A stretch of DNA of 45,470 nucleotides from an uncultured Oscillospiraceae bacterium. Lineage in GTDB: Bacteria > Bacillota > Clostridia > Oscillospirales > Oscillospiraceae. Shown one piece after another: positions 15,688-24,486 of this stretch. The position numbers and the translations under genes were made by a program. The stretch lies in assembly GCA_934590355.1 (NCBI GenBank), contig CAKTOX010000013.1, positions 1 to 45,470 of the forward strand, given 5' to 3'. Below the pieces are notes generated by a model that did not search any database, was not told where the DNA came from, and saw nothing but the letters and a program-made list of their open reading frames with translations. Position 1 is the first letter of the stretch. Each line of letters starts with the position of its first letter.

Positions 15688-16551
15688 ATGGAAAAGTCAA
15701 AGGTTTATTTTATAAAAGAAGTCACCCCCGAGAACGTTGTCAGAGCATATGACGCGCTCGGCATCACGCTCGGCGGCAGCGTCGCCGTCAAGCTGCACAG
15801 CGGCGAGCCGGGAAACCAGAATTTCCTGCGCCCCGATTTCATGAAGAGCGCCGTTAATCACGTAAACGGCACGATAGTCGAATGCAACACCGCGTATGAC
15901 GGCGGCAGAGATACCACCGAGCGTCACAAGGAGACCATGCAGCTTCACGGCTGGATCGAGATAGCGGACGTGGACATCATGGACGCGGAGGGTCAGGTCG
16001 AGCTCCCCGTTGTCGGCGGCAAGCAGCTTGAGACGAACTACGTGGGCAAAAATTTGCTCGATTACGACAGCATGCTCGTTCTGTCCCACTTCAAGGGCCA
16101 CCCCATGGGCGGCTACGGCGGCGCACTCAAAAACATCTCCATCGGCATCGCGTCGAGCTACGGCAAGAAGTATATCCACGGTGTCAGAGATATCGACAAC
16201 TTCTGGCACTCGGATCACGACAGCTTCCTTGAGTGTATGGCGGACGCGGCAAAGAGCGTTGTCGATCACTTCGGCGGCAGGATGGCGTTTGTGAACATCA
16301 TGAAGAATATGTCCGTTGACTGCGACTGCTGCGCCGTGGCGGAGAATCCGAAGATAGGCGATATCGGAATCCTCGCCTCGCTCGACCCCGTTGCGATCGA
16401 CCAGGCCTGCATAGACCTTGTCTACGCAAGCGACGACCCCGGCAAGAGCGACCTCATAGAGCGCATCGAATCGCGCAACGGCATCCACACCATTGAAGCC
16501 GCGGCCGAGATCGGCGTGGGCAGCCGCGAGTACGAGCTTATAGAGCTTTGA
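15688..16551 (+). CDS. DUF362 domain protein (predicted Fe-S centre protein)
   Basis: 287 residues covering a complete DUF362 domain without the C-terminal ferredoxin module found in longer relatives. The family pattern is visible at VAVKLHSGEPGNQNFLRP, in the central HFKGHPMGGYGGALKNISIG, and in MKNMSVDCDCCAVAENP, whose Cys-X-Cys-Cys could ligate a cluster, then GDIGILASLDPVAIDQACIDLV. The biochemical role is not established. It is the promoter-proximal gene, only 2 bases before the TetM-like gene, so the three-gene operon may be functionally linked. Confidence 0.85.
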   Translation: MEKSKVYFIKEVTPENVVRAYDALGITLGGSVAVKLHSGEPGNQNFLRPDFMKSAVNHVNGTIVECNTAYDGGRDTTERHKETMQLHGWIEIADVDIMDAEGQVELPVVGGKQLETNYVGKNLLDYDSMLVLSHFKGHPMGGYGGALKNISIGIASSYGKKYIHGVRDIDNFWHSDHDSFLECMADAAKSVVDHFGGRMAFVNIMKNMSVDCDCCAVAENPKIGDIGILASLDPVAIDQACIDLVYASDDPGKSDLIERIESRNGIHTIEAAAEIGVGSREYELIEL

Positions 16552-16553
16552 GC

Positions 16554-19040
16554 ATGAAAAAGCTTGTCCTCGGCGTGCTGGCGCATGTGGACGCGGGAAA
16601 GACCACTCTGTCCGAGGCGCTGCTTTATACAACGGGCAGCATAAGAAAGCTCGGCAGAGTTGACCACAGAAACACGGCGCTCGACACGCATCAGATCGAG
16701 CGCGAGAGAGGAATAACCGTATTTTCAAAGCAGGCGCAGCTCCGAACGGACAAAATGGAGCTGTGCCTTCTCGACACGCCCGGACACGCGGATCTGACCG
16801 CGGAGACCGAGCGCACCCTCGGCGTCATCGACTATGCGCTGCTAGTCATATCCGGCACGGACGGAGTTCAGGCGCACACGGAAACGCTGTGGCGGCTGCT
16901 CGAAAAATACGGTGTGCCGATAATAATCTTCGCAACGAAAATGGATTTGGGCATCTGCGAGCGGGAGAAGATACTCTCCGAGCTGCGCGAGCGGCTTTCG
17001 GAGGGCTGCTACGATCCGCTTGACGGCAGCGAGGAAAACGCCGAGCGCATCGCGGTCAGCGACGAGCGGCTTTTTGAAAAATACGCAGGCGGCGAGCGCA
17101 TAGACGATGCGGATATTGCCGAGAGCATACGCGCAAGACGGCTGTTTCCCGTGCTCTTCGGCTCGGGGCTCAAGCTCGACGGCGTTGCGGAGCTCGTTTC
17201 GTTCATCGAAAAATTCACCGTTTCGCCCGAGTACGGCGCACAGTTCGGCGCGAAGGTCTATAAGATCATGCGCGACGGGCGCGACCGGCGCCTTGCCTGC
17301 ATGAAAATAACCGGCGGCACGCTTAAAAACCGCGACAGCGTAAACGGACAGATCGTGACGGAGCTTAGAGTTTACAGCGGTGCGGGCTATGAGACCGTGC
17401 AGGAGGCGGCCGCGGGCAGCATAGTTGCCGTGCAGGGGCTTGGCAATGCATATGCGGGGCAGGGACTCGGCTTTGAGGGCGATATGCTCCCGCCGGAGGC
17501 GGAGCCGGTTTTGTCCTATACGATCGAGCTTCCCGAGGGCGCGGACAAGCAGGACGCGCTCAAAAAGCTGCGGCAGCTCGAGGATGAGGACCCGCAGCTC
17601 AGGCTCGAATGGAACGACGTCACAAAGACCATACATATTCATCTCATGGGCAGAGTGCAGACGGAGGTGCTCACGCAGCTCATCCGCGAGCGCTTTGACA
17701 TGGACGTGCGCATAGGCGCGGGCGGCATCGCGTACAAGGAGACGATAGCCGAGCCTGTGTACGGCGCGGGGCATTTTGAGCCGCTGCGCCACTATGCCGA
17801 GGTGCATCTTCTCATTGAGCCGTCGGAGCGCGGCTCGGGGCTGCGCTTTGAAAGCCGCTGCTCGACCGACGAGCTCGACCGCAGCTGGCAGAGCCTCATC
17901 ATGAGCGAGCTTGAAGCAAAAACGCATCTGGGCGTTCTCACGGGCTCGCCGTTGACGGACGTTAAGATAAGCCTCATTGCGGGCAAGGCGCACGTTAAGC
18001 ACACCGAGGGCGGCGATTTCCGCGAGGCGGCGTGCCGCGCGGTGCGTCAGGGACTCATGAAGGCGCAGAGCGTGCTGCTTGAGCCGTGGTACGAGTTTCG
18101 CATCGAGCTCGCGCCCGAGCACATCGGCAGAGCCATCAGCGATATTCGCGCCATGTCGGGAAAATTCGACACCGAGGGCAGCAGCGTTATCGTCGGCACC
18201 GCGCCCGTTTCGGAAATGAGCGGCTATGCCGAGACCTTGGCGTCATACACCTCCGGCAAGGGCAGGATAAGCCTGCGCAGCGCAGGATATTACCCCTGCC
18301 ACGATTCGCAAAGGGTCATCGAGGCTGTGGGCTATGAGCCGGAGAGCGACCTTCCGAACACGCCCGACTCCGTTTTCTGCTCGCACGGCTCGGGCACGAT
18401 AGTCAAGTGGAGCGAGGCGGACAGATTCATGCATCTTAACCCCGCCGCGGAGCGGGATGCCGCACCCGCCGCGCCGCTGCACAGGTTTTACACCATCGAC
18501 GACGCGGAGCTTGAGGCCATCATGGAGCGCGAATTCGGACCCGTGCGCCGCAGACAGTACACCCGCGCCCAGCCCGTGCGAAGCGAGGAGCCTTCCGTTG
18601 CGCCGTCCAAGCGCGAGTATGTCATCGTGGACGGGTATAACTTCATTTTCGGAACGGGCGAATACGCCGCTCTTGCAAAGCAGTCGCTCGACCTTGCCCG
18701 CGCAAGGCTCACCGATGTGCTGCGAAGCTATCGCGCCATGCGTGACTGCGAGCTCGTCCTCGTATTCGACGGCTACCGCGTTTCGGGAAACACCGGCGAG
18801 CGCGAAAGCGACGGCATCCGCACGGTCTACACGAAGGAAAATGAGACCGCCGATATGTACATCGAGCGCCTTGCAAACGACATAGGCAAAAACTACTCGG
18901 TCAAGGTCGTCACGAACGATTCGCTCATTCGCCTGTCCGCGATGCGCTCGGGCGTGCTCAGAATGTCGGTCGCGGAGTTCGAGTCCGAGCTGCGGCTTGT
19001 GATGGAAAAAATCATGGAGTATGTAGATGGAAAACGATGA
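16554..19040 (+). CDS. TetM/EF-G-like ribosomal GTPase fused to a YacP/Rae1-type NYN endonuclease domain
   Basis: 828 residues from the ATG at 16554. Residues 1 to about 640 resemble ribosomal-protection GTPases. The G motifs are AHVDAGKTT (10-18), RGIT, DTPGH, TKMD (TetM and EF-G have NKID) and FGSGLKLDG, followed by EF-G-like domains II-V and a TetM-like tail (YYPCHDSQRVIE, then PNTPDSVFCSHGSGTIVKW). After a linker (about 640-685) comes an NYN nuclease: IVDGYNFIFG, LVFDGYR (Asp about 739), TKENETADMYIE and VVTNDSLIRL, which keep the acidic metal site of YacP/Rae1. Bacillus Rae1 cuts mRNA in the ribosomal A site. One protein thus joins an A-site-binding GTPase and an A-site nuclease. It overlaps ylmH by 14 bases. 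True tetracycline resistance should not be assumed. Confidence 0.9.
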   Translation: MKKLVLGVLAHVDAGKTTLSEALLYTTGSIRKLGRVDHRNTALDTHQIERERGITVFSKQAQLRTDKMELCLLDTPGHADLTAETERTLGVIDYALLVISGTDGVQAHTETLWRLLEKYGVPIIIFATKMDLGICEREKILSELRERLSEGCYDPLDGSEENAERIAVSDERLFEKYAGGERIDDADIAESIRARRLFPVLFGSGLKLDGVAELVSFIEKFTVSPEYGAQFGAKVYKIMRDGRDRRLACMKITGGTLKNRDSVNGQIVTELRVYSGAGYETVQEAAAGSIVAVQGLGNAYAGQGLGFEGDMLPPEAEPVLSYTIELPEGADKQDALKKLRQLEDEDPQLRLEWNDVTKTIHIHLMGRVQTEVLTQLIRERFDMDVRIGAGGIAYKETIAEPVYGAGHFEPLRHYAEVHLLIEPSERGSGLRFESRCSTDELDRSWQSLIMSELEAKTHLGVLTGSPLTDVKISLIAGKAHVKHTEGGDFREAACRAVRQGLMKAQSVLLEPWYEFRIELAPEHIGRAISDIRAMSGKFDTEGSSVIVGTAPVSEMSGYAETLASYTSGKGRISLRSAGYYPCHDSQRVIEAVGYEPESDLPNTPDSVFCSHGSGTIVKWSEADRFMHLNPAAERDAAPAAPLHRFYTIDDAELEAIMEREFGPVRRRQYTRAQPVRSEEPSVAPSKREYVIVDGYNFIFGTGEYAALAKQSLDLARARLTDVLRSYRAMRDCELVLVFDGYRVSGNTGERESDGIRTVYTKENETADMYIERLANDIGKNYSVKVVTNDSLIRLSAMRSGVLRMSVAEFESELRLVMEKIMEYVDGKR

Positions 19041-19776
19041 GCTTTTAAGGCGCGCGGAGGATCTGTTCCGCCGCTGCGAAAAGACCGCGAGCGTGACGCA
19101 CACGGCGTTTCTCACGCCTGCTGAGCAGTATGCGCTCTCGGCATGGGCACAGCGGATACCCGACTGCAATATGGTCCTGCTCGGCGGCAGCGACGCCTGC
19201 GAGCGCCGTGCGGCATTTTTCCTGCCGTTTTACGTTTCCGCCGACGAAGTTGACGCCTCGGAATACATAAGCGCCCTGAGCGTCAAGGCGCATTTCGCGC
19301 AGCCGGGACACCGCGACTACATGGGCGCGATACTGGGGCTCGGAATAAAGCGCGAATGGCTCGGCGATATATGGGTCAGCGGCGAGGACGCAACGGTTTT
19401 CGTGCTCAAAAGCGTCGAGCGCCATATTGCCGACGGTCTGGACAAGGTCGGGCGCGCCGGTGTTAAGGTGAGCCCCGCGCGGCTTGAGGATATAAAGGCG
19501 CCCGAGCGCAAGGTGAAGAAAGTCTCGTTCTCGGTCAAGAGCATGCGCTTTGACGCTGTGCTTGCGGGACTTTTCGGTCTTTCGCGCACACAGGCGGCGT
19601 CGCTCATAGCCGAGGGAGAGGCGAGCCTTAACTATTCCGAGTGCACAAAAAACGACGCCGCGGTCGGAGCGGGGGATATCATCTCCCTGCGCGGCCACGG
19701 AAAGGCCGAGGTCGGGGGCTCGGGCGGCGTGAGCAGAAAGGGCAGACTTTTCGTCGAGGCCGAGATATATAAATAA
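19027..19776 (+). CDS. ylmH: YlmH-type S4-domain RNA-binding protein
   Basis: 249 residues. The N-terminal two thirds match YlmH (HTAFLTPAEQYALSAWA, LLGGSDACERRAAFFLPFYV, the HRDYMGAILGLGIKREWLGDI signature shown in part). A C-terminal S4 RNA-binding domain lies at about 172-235 (MRFDAVLAGLFGLSRTQAASLI). YlmH is linked in Bacillus to ribosome-associated quality control on split 50S subunits carrying peptidyl-tRNA. It is usually found in the cell-division ylm cluster; here it instead overlaps the TetM-NYN gene by 14 bases, with GGAG 7 bases before the ATG inside that gene. Last gene of the operon. Confidence 0.9.
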   Translation: MENDELLRRAEDLFRRCEKTASVTHTAFLTPAEQYALSAWAQRIPDCNMVLLGGSDACERRAAFFLPFYVSADEVDASEYISALSVKAHFAQPGHRDYMGAILGLGIKREWLGDIWVSGEDATVFVLKSVERHIADGLDKVGRAGVKVSPARLEDIKAPERKVKKVSFSVKSMRFDAVLAGLFGLSRTQAASLIAEGEASLNYSECTKNDAAVGAGDIISLRGHGKAEVGGSGGVSRKGRLFVEAEIYK

Positions 19777-19781
19777 GAAGC

Positions 19782-19817
19782 GGCGGAGCTGTGTGCTCCG
19801 CCATTAAAATATTTTTA
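19782..19817 (+). terminator. Terminator of the DUF362/TetM-NYN/ylmH operon
   Basis: An 8-bp GC-rich stem (GGCGGAGC at 19782-19789 with 19795-19802) with a 5-base loop. The T-rich tail is loose (ATTAAAATATTTTT), so termination may be partial. Confidence 0.55.
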
Positions 19818-19848
19818 TATAATTTGCGGAATAATTTATATAAAATGC

Positions 19849-19877
19849 TTGACAAATTGCAAAAGCGGTAGTATATT
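19849..19877 (+). promoter_or_regulatory. Promoter of the RHH regulator-clpB operon
   Basis: A perfect TTGACA (19849-19854), a 17-base spacer, TATATT (19872-19877). No CtsR heptad repeat or CIRCE element was noticed around it. Confidence 0.8.
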
Positions 19878-19960
19878 AAAATCACAAAGAGAAAAAATAG
19901 GGTCGGGCCGTTCGGTTCGATCCATAAATGCCGAAAAAATGCGAAAAGAGAGAAGGAGCC

Positions 19961-20611
19961 ATGAAAAAGACATTATACAGCCTTATGCTTTCCGATGAAG
20001 TTGTCGCCGAGGTGGACAGACTTGCCCACAGACTCGGAACGAACCGCTCGAATCTCATAAACCAGATTCTCGCCGAGCACGTCGATCTTGTCACGCCGGA
20101 GCGGCGAATAAACGATATTTTCTCCGCGATGGAGCGCCTGATGACGCCCTCGCGCGAGCTCGTGCCGTTTTTCGCGCCCAATGCGCTCACGATGTCGCTC
20201 AAGTCCTCGCTTGAGTATAAATACCGCCCCACGGTCAAATACGAGGTGGAGCTGTACCGCGGCGACAGCGACAGTCTGGGCGAGCTGACGGTCGTGTTCC
20301 GCACGCAGTCGGCGGCGCTCATCAGATCAATGACCGAGTTCTTCCGTATATGGAAGAGCATCGAGGACGCGCATCTGCGCCCCGTAATGGGACAAAATGC
20401 GCCCGACTATGCCCTGTATGAGGGCAAATTTATCCGTTCCATCGCGATCCCGACGCGCGATTGCAGCTCGCAGGAGCTTGCAAACGTCATCTCGGAATAT
20501 ATAAAGCTCTTTGACACGATGATGAAGGGATACCTCGCAGGCAAGCTCAATGCCCGCGATATAGAAGCCTGCTACTATTCACAGCTCAGGAGAGCGGAAA
20601 TACTTATTTAG
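19961..20611 (+). CDS. Ribbon-helix-helix regulator with a C-terminal sensor-like domain
   Basis: 216 residues from 19961, with AGAAGGAG ahead of the ATG; an ATG at 19928 lacks a ribosome site. The first 45 residues form an RHH/CopG DNA-binding unit (MKKTLYSLMLSDEVVAEVDR, then LGTNRSNLINQILAEHV). The remaining 170 residues are an alpha/beta domain I do not recognise (KYRPTVKYEVELYRGDSDS and ELTVVFRTQSAAL suggest a beta sheet). It precedes clpB by 41 bases under one strong promoter and no terminator, so it may be the local heat-shock regulator in place of CtsR or HrcA. That role is inference. Confidence 0.75.
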   Translation: MKKTLYSLMLSDEVVAEVDRLAHRLGTNRSNLINQILAEHVDLVTPERRINDIFSAMERLMTPSRELVPFFAPNALTMSLKSSLEYKYRPTVKYEVELYRGDSDSLGELTVVFRTQSAALIRSMTEFFRIWKSIEDAHLRPVMGQNAPDYALYEGKFIRSIAIPTRDCSSQELANVISEYIKLFDTMMKGYLAGKLNARDIEACYYSQLRRAEILI

Positions 20612-20652
20612 TTTTGTCTGAGCTGCAATTCATTTAAAAGAAGGTGTTTTTT

Positions 20653-23232
20653 ATGAATGCACAGAACTTCACTCAGAAAACTCTCGAAATGCTCCAGACC
20701 GCAAAATCCATGGCGATGGAGAACAATAATCAGTATATAACCCCGGAGCATATGCTCTATGCGCTCGTAGATCAGGACGGCGGTCTTATCCCGTCGCTGT
20801 TTGGCAAGATGGGCGTTGACTGCAATACGGTGCTCTCCGAGCTCGACACGGCCATAAACGCCATGCCCAAGGTCTCCGGCGACTATGACATCTATCTCTC
20901 GCGCGAGGCCGAGCGCGTCATGAACGCAGCCGAGAAATCGGCAAAGAGCCTGGGCGACGAGTACCTTTCCGTCGAGCACGTCGTGATCGGCATCTTCGCC
21001 TCCCCGACCGCCGCTATCAAGCGCATTTTCGATTCCCACGGCATCACGAAGGCAAAATTCACCGAGGAGCTTTCCAAGGTCAAGAAGGGCCCCGTCACGG
21101 GCGATAACCCCGAAAACAGCTACGATGCCCTCGGCAAATACGGCACCGATCTTGTTGAGCGTGCGCGCAGCAATAAGCTCGACCCCGTCATCGGCCGTGA
21201 CACCGAGATAAGAAACGTCATTCGCATCCTTTCGCGTAAGACGAAGAATAACCCCGTGCTCATCGGCGAGCCGGGCGTCGGCAAAACCGCTATCGCCGAG
21301 GGTCTTGCCCAGCGTATCGTGCGCGGCGACGTGCCCGAGGGACTTAAAAACAAGACCATTTTCTCGCTGGATATGGGCGCGCTGATAGCAGGCGCAAAGT
21401 ACCGCGGCGAGTTCGAGGAGCGTCTGAAGGCAGTGCTTGAGGAAGTAAAGCAGTCCGACGGACGGATAATCCTCTTTATCGACGAGCTGCACACCATCGT
21501 CGGCGCCGGCAAGACCGAGGGCAGCATGGACGCCGGCAACCTCCTGAAGCCTATGCTCGCGCGAGGCGAATTGCACTGCATCGGCGCGACCACCCTTGAC
21601 GAGTACCGCAAGTACATCGAAAAGGACGCCGCTCTGGAACGCAGATTCCAGCCCGTGCAGGTCGATGAGCCTACCGTCGAGGATACTGTTTCCATCCTCC
21701 GCGGACTCAAGGAGCGCTATGAGGTCTATCACGGCGTGCGCATCCACGATAATGCCCTTGTTGCCGCGGCAACGCTTTCAAACCGTTATATAAGCGACCG
21801 CTTTCTGCCCGATAAGGCGATAGATCTTGTCGATGAAGCCTGCGCGCTCATCCGCACGGAGATAGACTCCATGCCGGCGGAGCTTGACGATATGCGCCGC
21901 AAGATCATGCAGCTTGAGATCGAGGAGACCGCGCTCAAGAAGGAGACCGATAAGCTTTCTCAGGACAGGCTCGCAAAGCTCACCGAGGAGCTTGCAAACC
22001 TCAAGGACAGCTTTAACGAGCAGAAGTCCCGCTGGGAGGCCGAGAAGGGCAGCGTGGACGAGGTCAAGAAGATAAAGAGCCGGATCGAGCAGATGAACGC
22101 CGATATCGAGAACGCTCAGCTCAGATATGAGTACGAGACCGCCGCAAAGCTCAAATACTCCGACCTGCCCGCGCTCGAAAAGAAGCTTGCCGAGGCTGAA
22201 AAGCTCAGCGAGGAGCGCAAGAGCAGCAGCATGGTGCACGACACCGTGACCGAGGAGGAGATAGCGGGCATCGTCGCAAAGTGGACGGGCATTCCCGTGT
22301 CGAAGCTGCTTGAGGGCGAGCGGGAGAAGCTGCTCAACCTCGACAAGGTGCTGCACAGATCCGTCATCGGTCAGGACGAGGCGGTACAGAAGGTCACCGA
22401 GGCAATTTGGCGCTCACGTGCCGGCATAGGCGACCCGAACAGGCCCATCGGCTCGTTCATGTTCCTCGGACCCACGGGCGTCGGCAAGACCGAGCTTGCA
22501 AAGGCTCTGGCAAGATGCCTGTTTGACGATGAGCACAACATGGTCAGAATTGATATGACCGAGTACATGGAGAAGTTCTCCGTGTCCAGACTTATCGGTG
22601 CTCCTCCGGGATATGTCGGCTATGACGAGGGCGGCCAGCTCACCGAGGCGGTGCGCAGAAAACCCTATTCCGTCGTGCTGTTCGATGAGATCGAAAAGGC
22701 GCACCCCGATGTGTTCAATATCCTGCTTCAGATCCTTGACGACGGCCGCGTGACCGACTCTCAGGGACGCACGGTGGACTTCAAGAACACCATCATCATC
22801 ATGACCTCGAACCTCGGCAGCCAGTATCTGCTCGACGGCATCAGCGAAAACGGCGAGATCGAGGAGGGCGCAAGAAATCAGGTCATGGCTGCTCTGCGTC
22901 AGCAGTTCAGACCGGAGTTCCTCAACCGTCTTGACGAGATAATCTGCTTCAAGCCCCTCACCAAGACCGAGCTTGACGGCATTATAGACATTCTCACCGC
23001 AGCGCTCAAGAAGCGTCTTGAGGACAAGAGCCTCGGCCTTGAGATCACTCCCGAGGCAAAGCAGCTCATCATCGAGCGCGGCTTCGACCCCGTGTTCGGT
23101 GCGCGTCCGCTCAAGCGCTATCTGCAAAGCACCGTCGAAACGCTCATCGCGCGTGCGATACTTGCAGGCGATATGCCCGCAGGCCACGTCATCAAGATAA
23201 GCGTCAAGGACGGCGAGCTATGCTGCGAATAA
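20653..23232 (+). CDS. clpB: ATP-dependent disaggregase ClpB
   Basis: 859 residues, full family length. It has an N-terminal Clp repeat domain (about 1-150), a first AAA+ module with Walker A GEPGVGKT and Walker B IILFIDELHT, the coiled-coil M domain (about 405-525, Lys/Glu-rich), and a second AAA+ module with GPTGVGKT, then the ClpB C-terminal domain. The M domain and the lack of a ClpP-binding loop separate it from ClpC/ClpA. ClpB works with DnaK to pull apart protein aggregates after heat stress. The start at 20653 follows AAGAAGG. It lies downstream of the RHH regulator and ends in a strong terminator. Confidence 0.97.
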   Translation: MNAQNFTQKTLEMLQTAKSMAMENNNQYITPEHMLYALVDQDGGLIPSLFGKMGVDCNTVLSELDTAINAMPKVSGDYDIYLSREAERVMNAAEKSAKSLGDEYLSVEHVVIGIFASPTAAIKRIFDSHGITKAKFTEELSKVKKGPVTGDNPENSYDALGKYGTDLVERARSNKLDPVIGRDTEIRNVIRILSRKTKNNPVLIGEPGVGKTAIAEGLAQRIVRGDVPEGLKNKTIFSLDMGALIAGAKYRGEFEERLKAVLEEVKQSDGRIILFIDELHTIVGAGKTEGSMDAGNLLKPMLARGELHCIGATTLDEYRKYIEKDAALERRFQPVQVDEPTVEDTVSILRGLKERYEVYHGVRIHDNALVAAATLSNRYISDRFLPDKAIDLVDEACALIRTEIDSMPAELDDMRRKIMQLEIEETALKKETDKLSQDRLAKLTEELANLKDSFNEQKSRWEAEKGSVDEVKKIKSRIEQMNADIENAQLRYEYETAAKLKYSDLPALEKKLAEAEKLSEERKSSSMVHDTVTEEEIAGIVAKWTGIPVSKLLEGEREKLLNLDKVLHRSVIGQDEAVQKVTEAIWRSRAGIGDPNRPIGSFMFLGPTGVGKTELAKALARCLFDDEHNMVRIDMTEYMEKFSVSRLIGAPPGYVGYDEGGQLTEAVRRKPYSVVLFDEIEKAHPDVFNILLQILDDGRVTDSQGRTVDFKNTIIIMTSNLGSQYLLDGISENGEIEEGARNQVMAALRQQFRPEFLNRLDEIICFKPLTKTELDGIIDILTAALKKRLEDKSLGLEITPEAKQLIIERGFDPVFGARPLKRYLQSTVETLIARAILAGDMPAGHVIKISVKDGELCCE

Positions 23233-23236
23233 ACGC

Positions 23237-23272
23237 AAAAACACCCGTGTCATCAGACACGGGTGTTTTTTT
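23237..23272. terminator. Bidirectional terminator
   Basis: A perfect 15-bp stem (23237-23251 with 23256-23270), loop ATCA, T7 on the plus side and T5 on the minus. It ends clpB and the convergent LysR gene. Confidence 0.9.
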
Positions 23273-24155
23273 ACTGCAGATCGAAGTATTCCAGTACGAC
23301 CTGGATGAACTTTTCGGTTGCGGGGGAGGGGCGGCGGCCCTTTTTGACGGCGATGGCAACGTCGCGGTACTGCGGCGGGTCGAGCTCCTTGAGCCTGATG
23401 TCAAATGGCATTCTGCCGGTGACGAGCTCCGAGAGCACGGAGACGCCGAGCCCGCTCTCGACCATTGCCATGATCGAGTAATCGTCGTTAACGTCGCAGA
23501 AGGCGCTCAGCGGCTCGTCAAGCTGCGAATTGAGCTGGGCGAACACCTTGGAGACCTCGTTATTCGCCTCGTCCGTGAGCTTGATTATGCGCTCCTTGCC
23601 AAGCTCCAGCAGCGGGTAGCAGGGTGCGTCGGCAAGCGGGTGATCCGGCGGCAGCACCGCGAGCATCCTGTCGCGCATGAGCACCGTCACCTCAAGCTCC
23701 GAGGAATACGGAGCGCTTATGAAGCCGCAGTCGATCTCGCCCGCGCACAGAGCGTCCTCGGTTTCGCTGTACTCCATATTCTGGAGCTGGAACACGATCC
23801 GCGGATAGCGCTGCTCGAAGCTTTTCAGTATCGCGGGCAGGCATTGCGTCGAAAAGCTCGAGCACGAGCCGATGCGGATAAAGCCGGTCTCAAGCCCCTT
23901 GAGTGAGTTTGCCTGCTCCTGAAGCGCCTCGTAGTGGCTGCACAGGTCCTTTATATACGGAAGCATCATCAGCCCGTCCGAGGACAGGGCGAGTCCGCCT
24001 CTGCTGCGGCGCAGGAGATTGAGGTTCCATTCGTCCTCGAGGTCGGCGACCATGCGGCTTACCGCCGACTGCGTATAGCCCATCGCTTCGGCGGCCTTGG
24101 TTATGCTGCCCAGCTCCGCGACCTTGACGAATGCCTGATATTTGTGTATCGCCAT
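23271..24155 (-). CDS. LysR family transcriptional regulator
   Basis: 294 residues from 24155, 7 bases after GGAGG; a TTG six bases earlier is too close to that site. The N-terminal winged helix (about 3-60) reads GSITKAAEAMGYTQSAVSRM, typical of LysR. The C-terminal part is a two-lobed effector domain (FIRIGSCSSFSTQCLPAILKSF, then DCGFISAPYS and VESGLGVSVLSELV). Recalled relatives respond to small organic or amino acids. It faces a divergent promoter across a spacer with a dyad T-N11-A site, so the regulated target is probably the transcript starting near 24330. No enzyme gene lies next to it on the divergent side, which is unusual. Confidence 0.92.
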   Translation of the reverse strand: MAIHKYQAFVKVAELGSITKAAEAMGYTQSAVSRMVADLEDEWNLNLLRRSRGGLALSSDGLMMLPYIKDLCSHYEALQEQANSLKGLETGFIRIGSCSSFSTQCLPAILKSFEQRYPRIVFQLQNMEYSETEDALCAGEIDCGFISAPYSSELEVTVLMRDRMLAVLPPDHPLADAPCYPLLELGKERIIKLTDEANNEVSKVFAQLNSQLDEPLSAFCDVNDDYSIMAMVESGLGVSVLSELVTGRMPFDIRLKELDPPQYRDVAIAVKKGRRPSPATEKFIQVVLEYFDLQ

Positions 24156-24214
24156 GCTCAAACCTCCAATTCCGTAAATGAATGTTTTTCATGTTTACAA
24201 TTCTAATACATCAT

Positions 24215-24244
24215 ATTATATGCCAAAAGGCGCAAAAATGTCAA
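24215..24244 (-). promoter_or_regulatory. Promoter of the LysR regulator gene
   Basis: On the minus strand, a perfect TTGACA (24239-24244), an 18-base spacer and a perfect TATAAT (24215-24220), about 60 bases ahead of the start. Confidence 0.75.
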
Positions 24245-24250
24245 CAACGA

Positions 24251-24279
24251 ATTTTATATTCCGAAAACGCATACAAAAT
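24251..24279. promoter_or_regulatory. LysR-type binding site candidate (dyad with T-N11-A core)
   Basis: ATTTTATAT-N11-ATACAAAAT: nine-base arms with one mismatch and an 11-base centre. It lies between the LysR promoter and the divergent plus-strand promoter, the standard place for a LysR recognition site. Confidence 0.55.
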
Positions 24280-24294
24280 ATGAAAAATGTTCGC

Positions 24295-24323
24295 TTGCGT
24301 AATACGAAAAAACATATTATACT
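24295..24323 (+). promoter_or_regulatory. Plus-strand promoter divergent from the LysR gene
   Basis: TTGCGT (24295-24300), a 17-base spacer, TATACT (24318-24323). The weak -35 and strong -10 fit an activator-dependent promoter; the dyad at 24251-24279 lies just upstream, near -65. Confidence 0.45.
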
Positions 24324-24329
24324 TTGACT

Positions 24330-24486
24330 ACAAAATAACGATGCTTGAAAAAAGGTAAGTACCTTTTAGTCATATTTCATCCATTCTTTCTCTCTCGTTA
24401 TCGGGTCTCTCCACCCCCGATAACACAACAATCTCCCGAAAAACCGCGTGTCCGTGAATAACGGCATGCGGTTTTCGACTTTTTTC
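24330..24486 (+). ncRNA. Candidate small RNA or structured leader divergent from LysR
   Basis: The transcript predicted from the divergent promoter has no credible coding frame (only a 5-codon ATG frame at 24341). It can fold into three hairpins: AAAAGGT/ACCTTTT (24350-24367), GTTATCGGG/CCCGATAAC around a pyrimidine-rich loop (24397-24424), and a long stem AAAACCGC.../...GCGGTTTT (24440-24475), then a T6 run (24480-24485) acting as a terminator. An alternative 9-bp pairing, CCCGAAAAA (24435-24443) with TTTTTCGGG (24481-24489), would compete with the last stem. I do not recognise a known RNA family. From 24487 to 24650 I see nothing definite. Confidence 0.4.

Noticed and set aside
16554..19040. 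Tetracycline resistance gene
   Set aside because: The GTPase is TetM-like, but it has TKMD for NKID, an added nuclease domain and a housekeeping-type operon with ylmH and no mobile element. Resistance is not supported.
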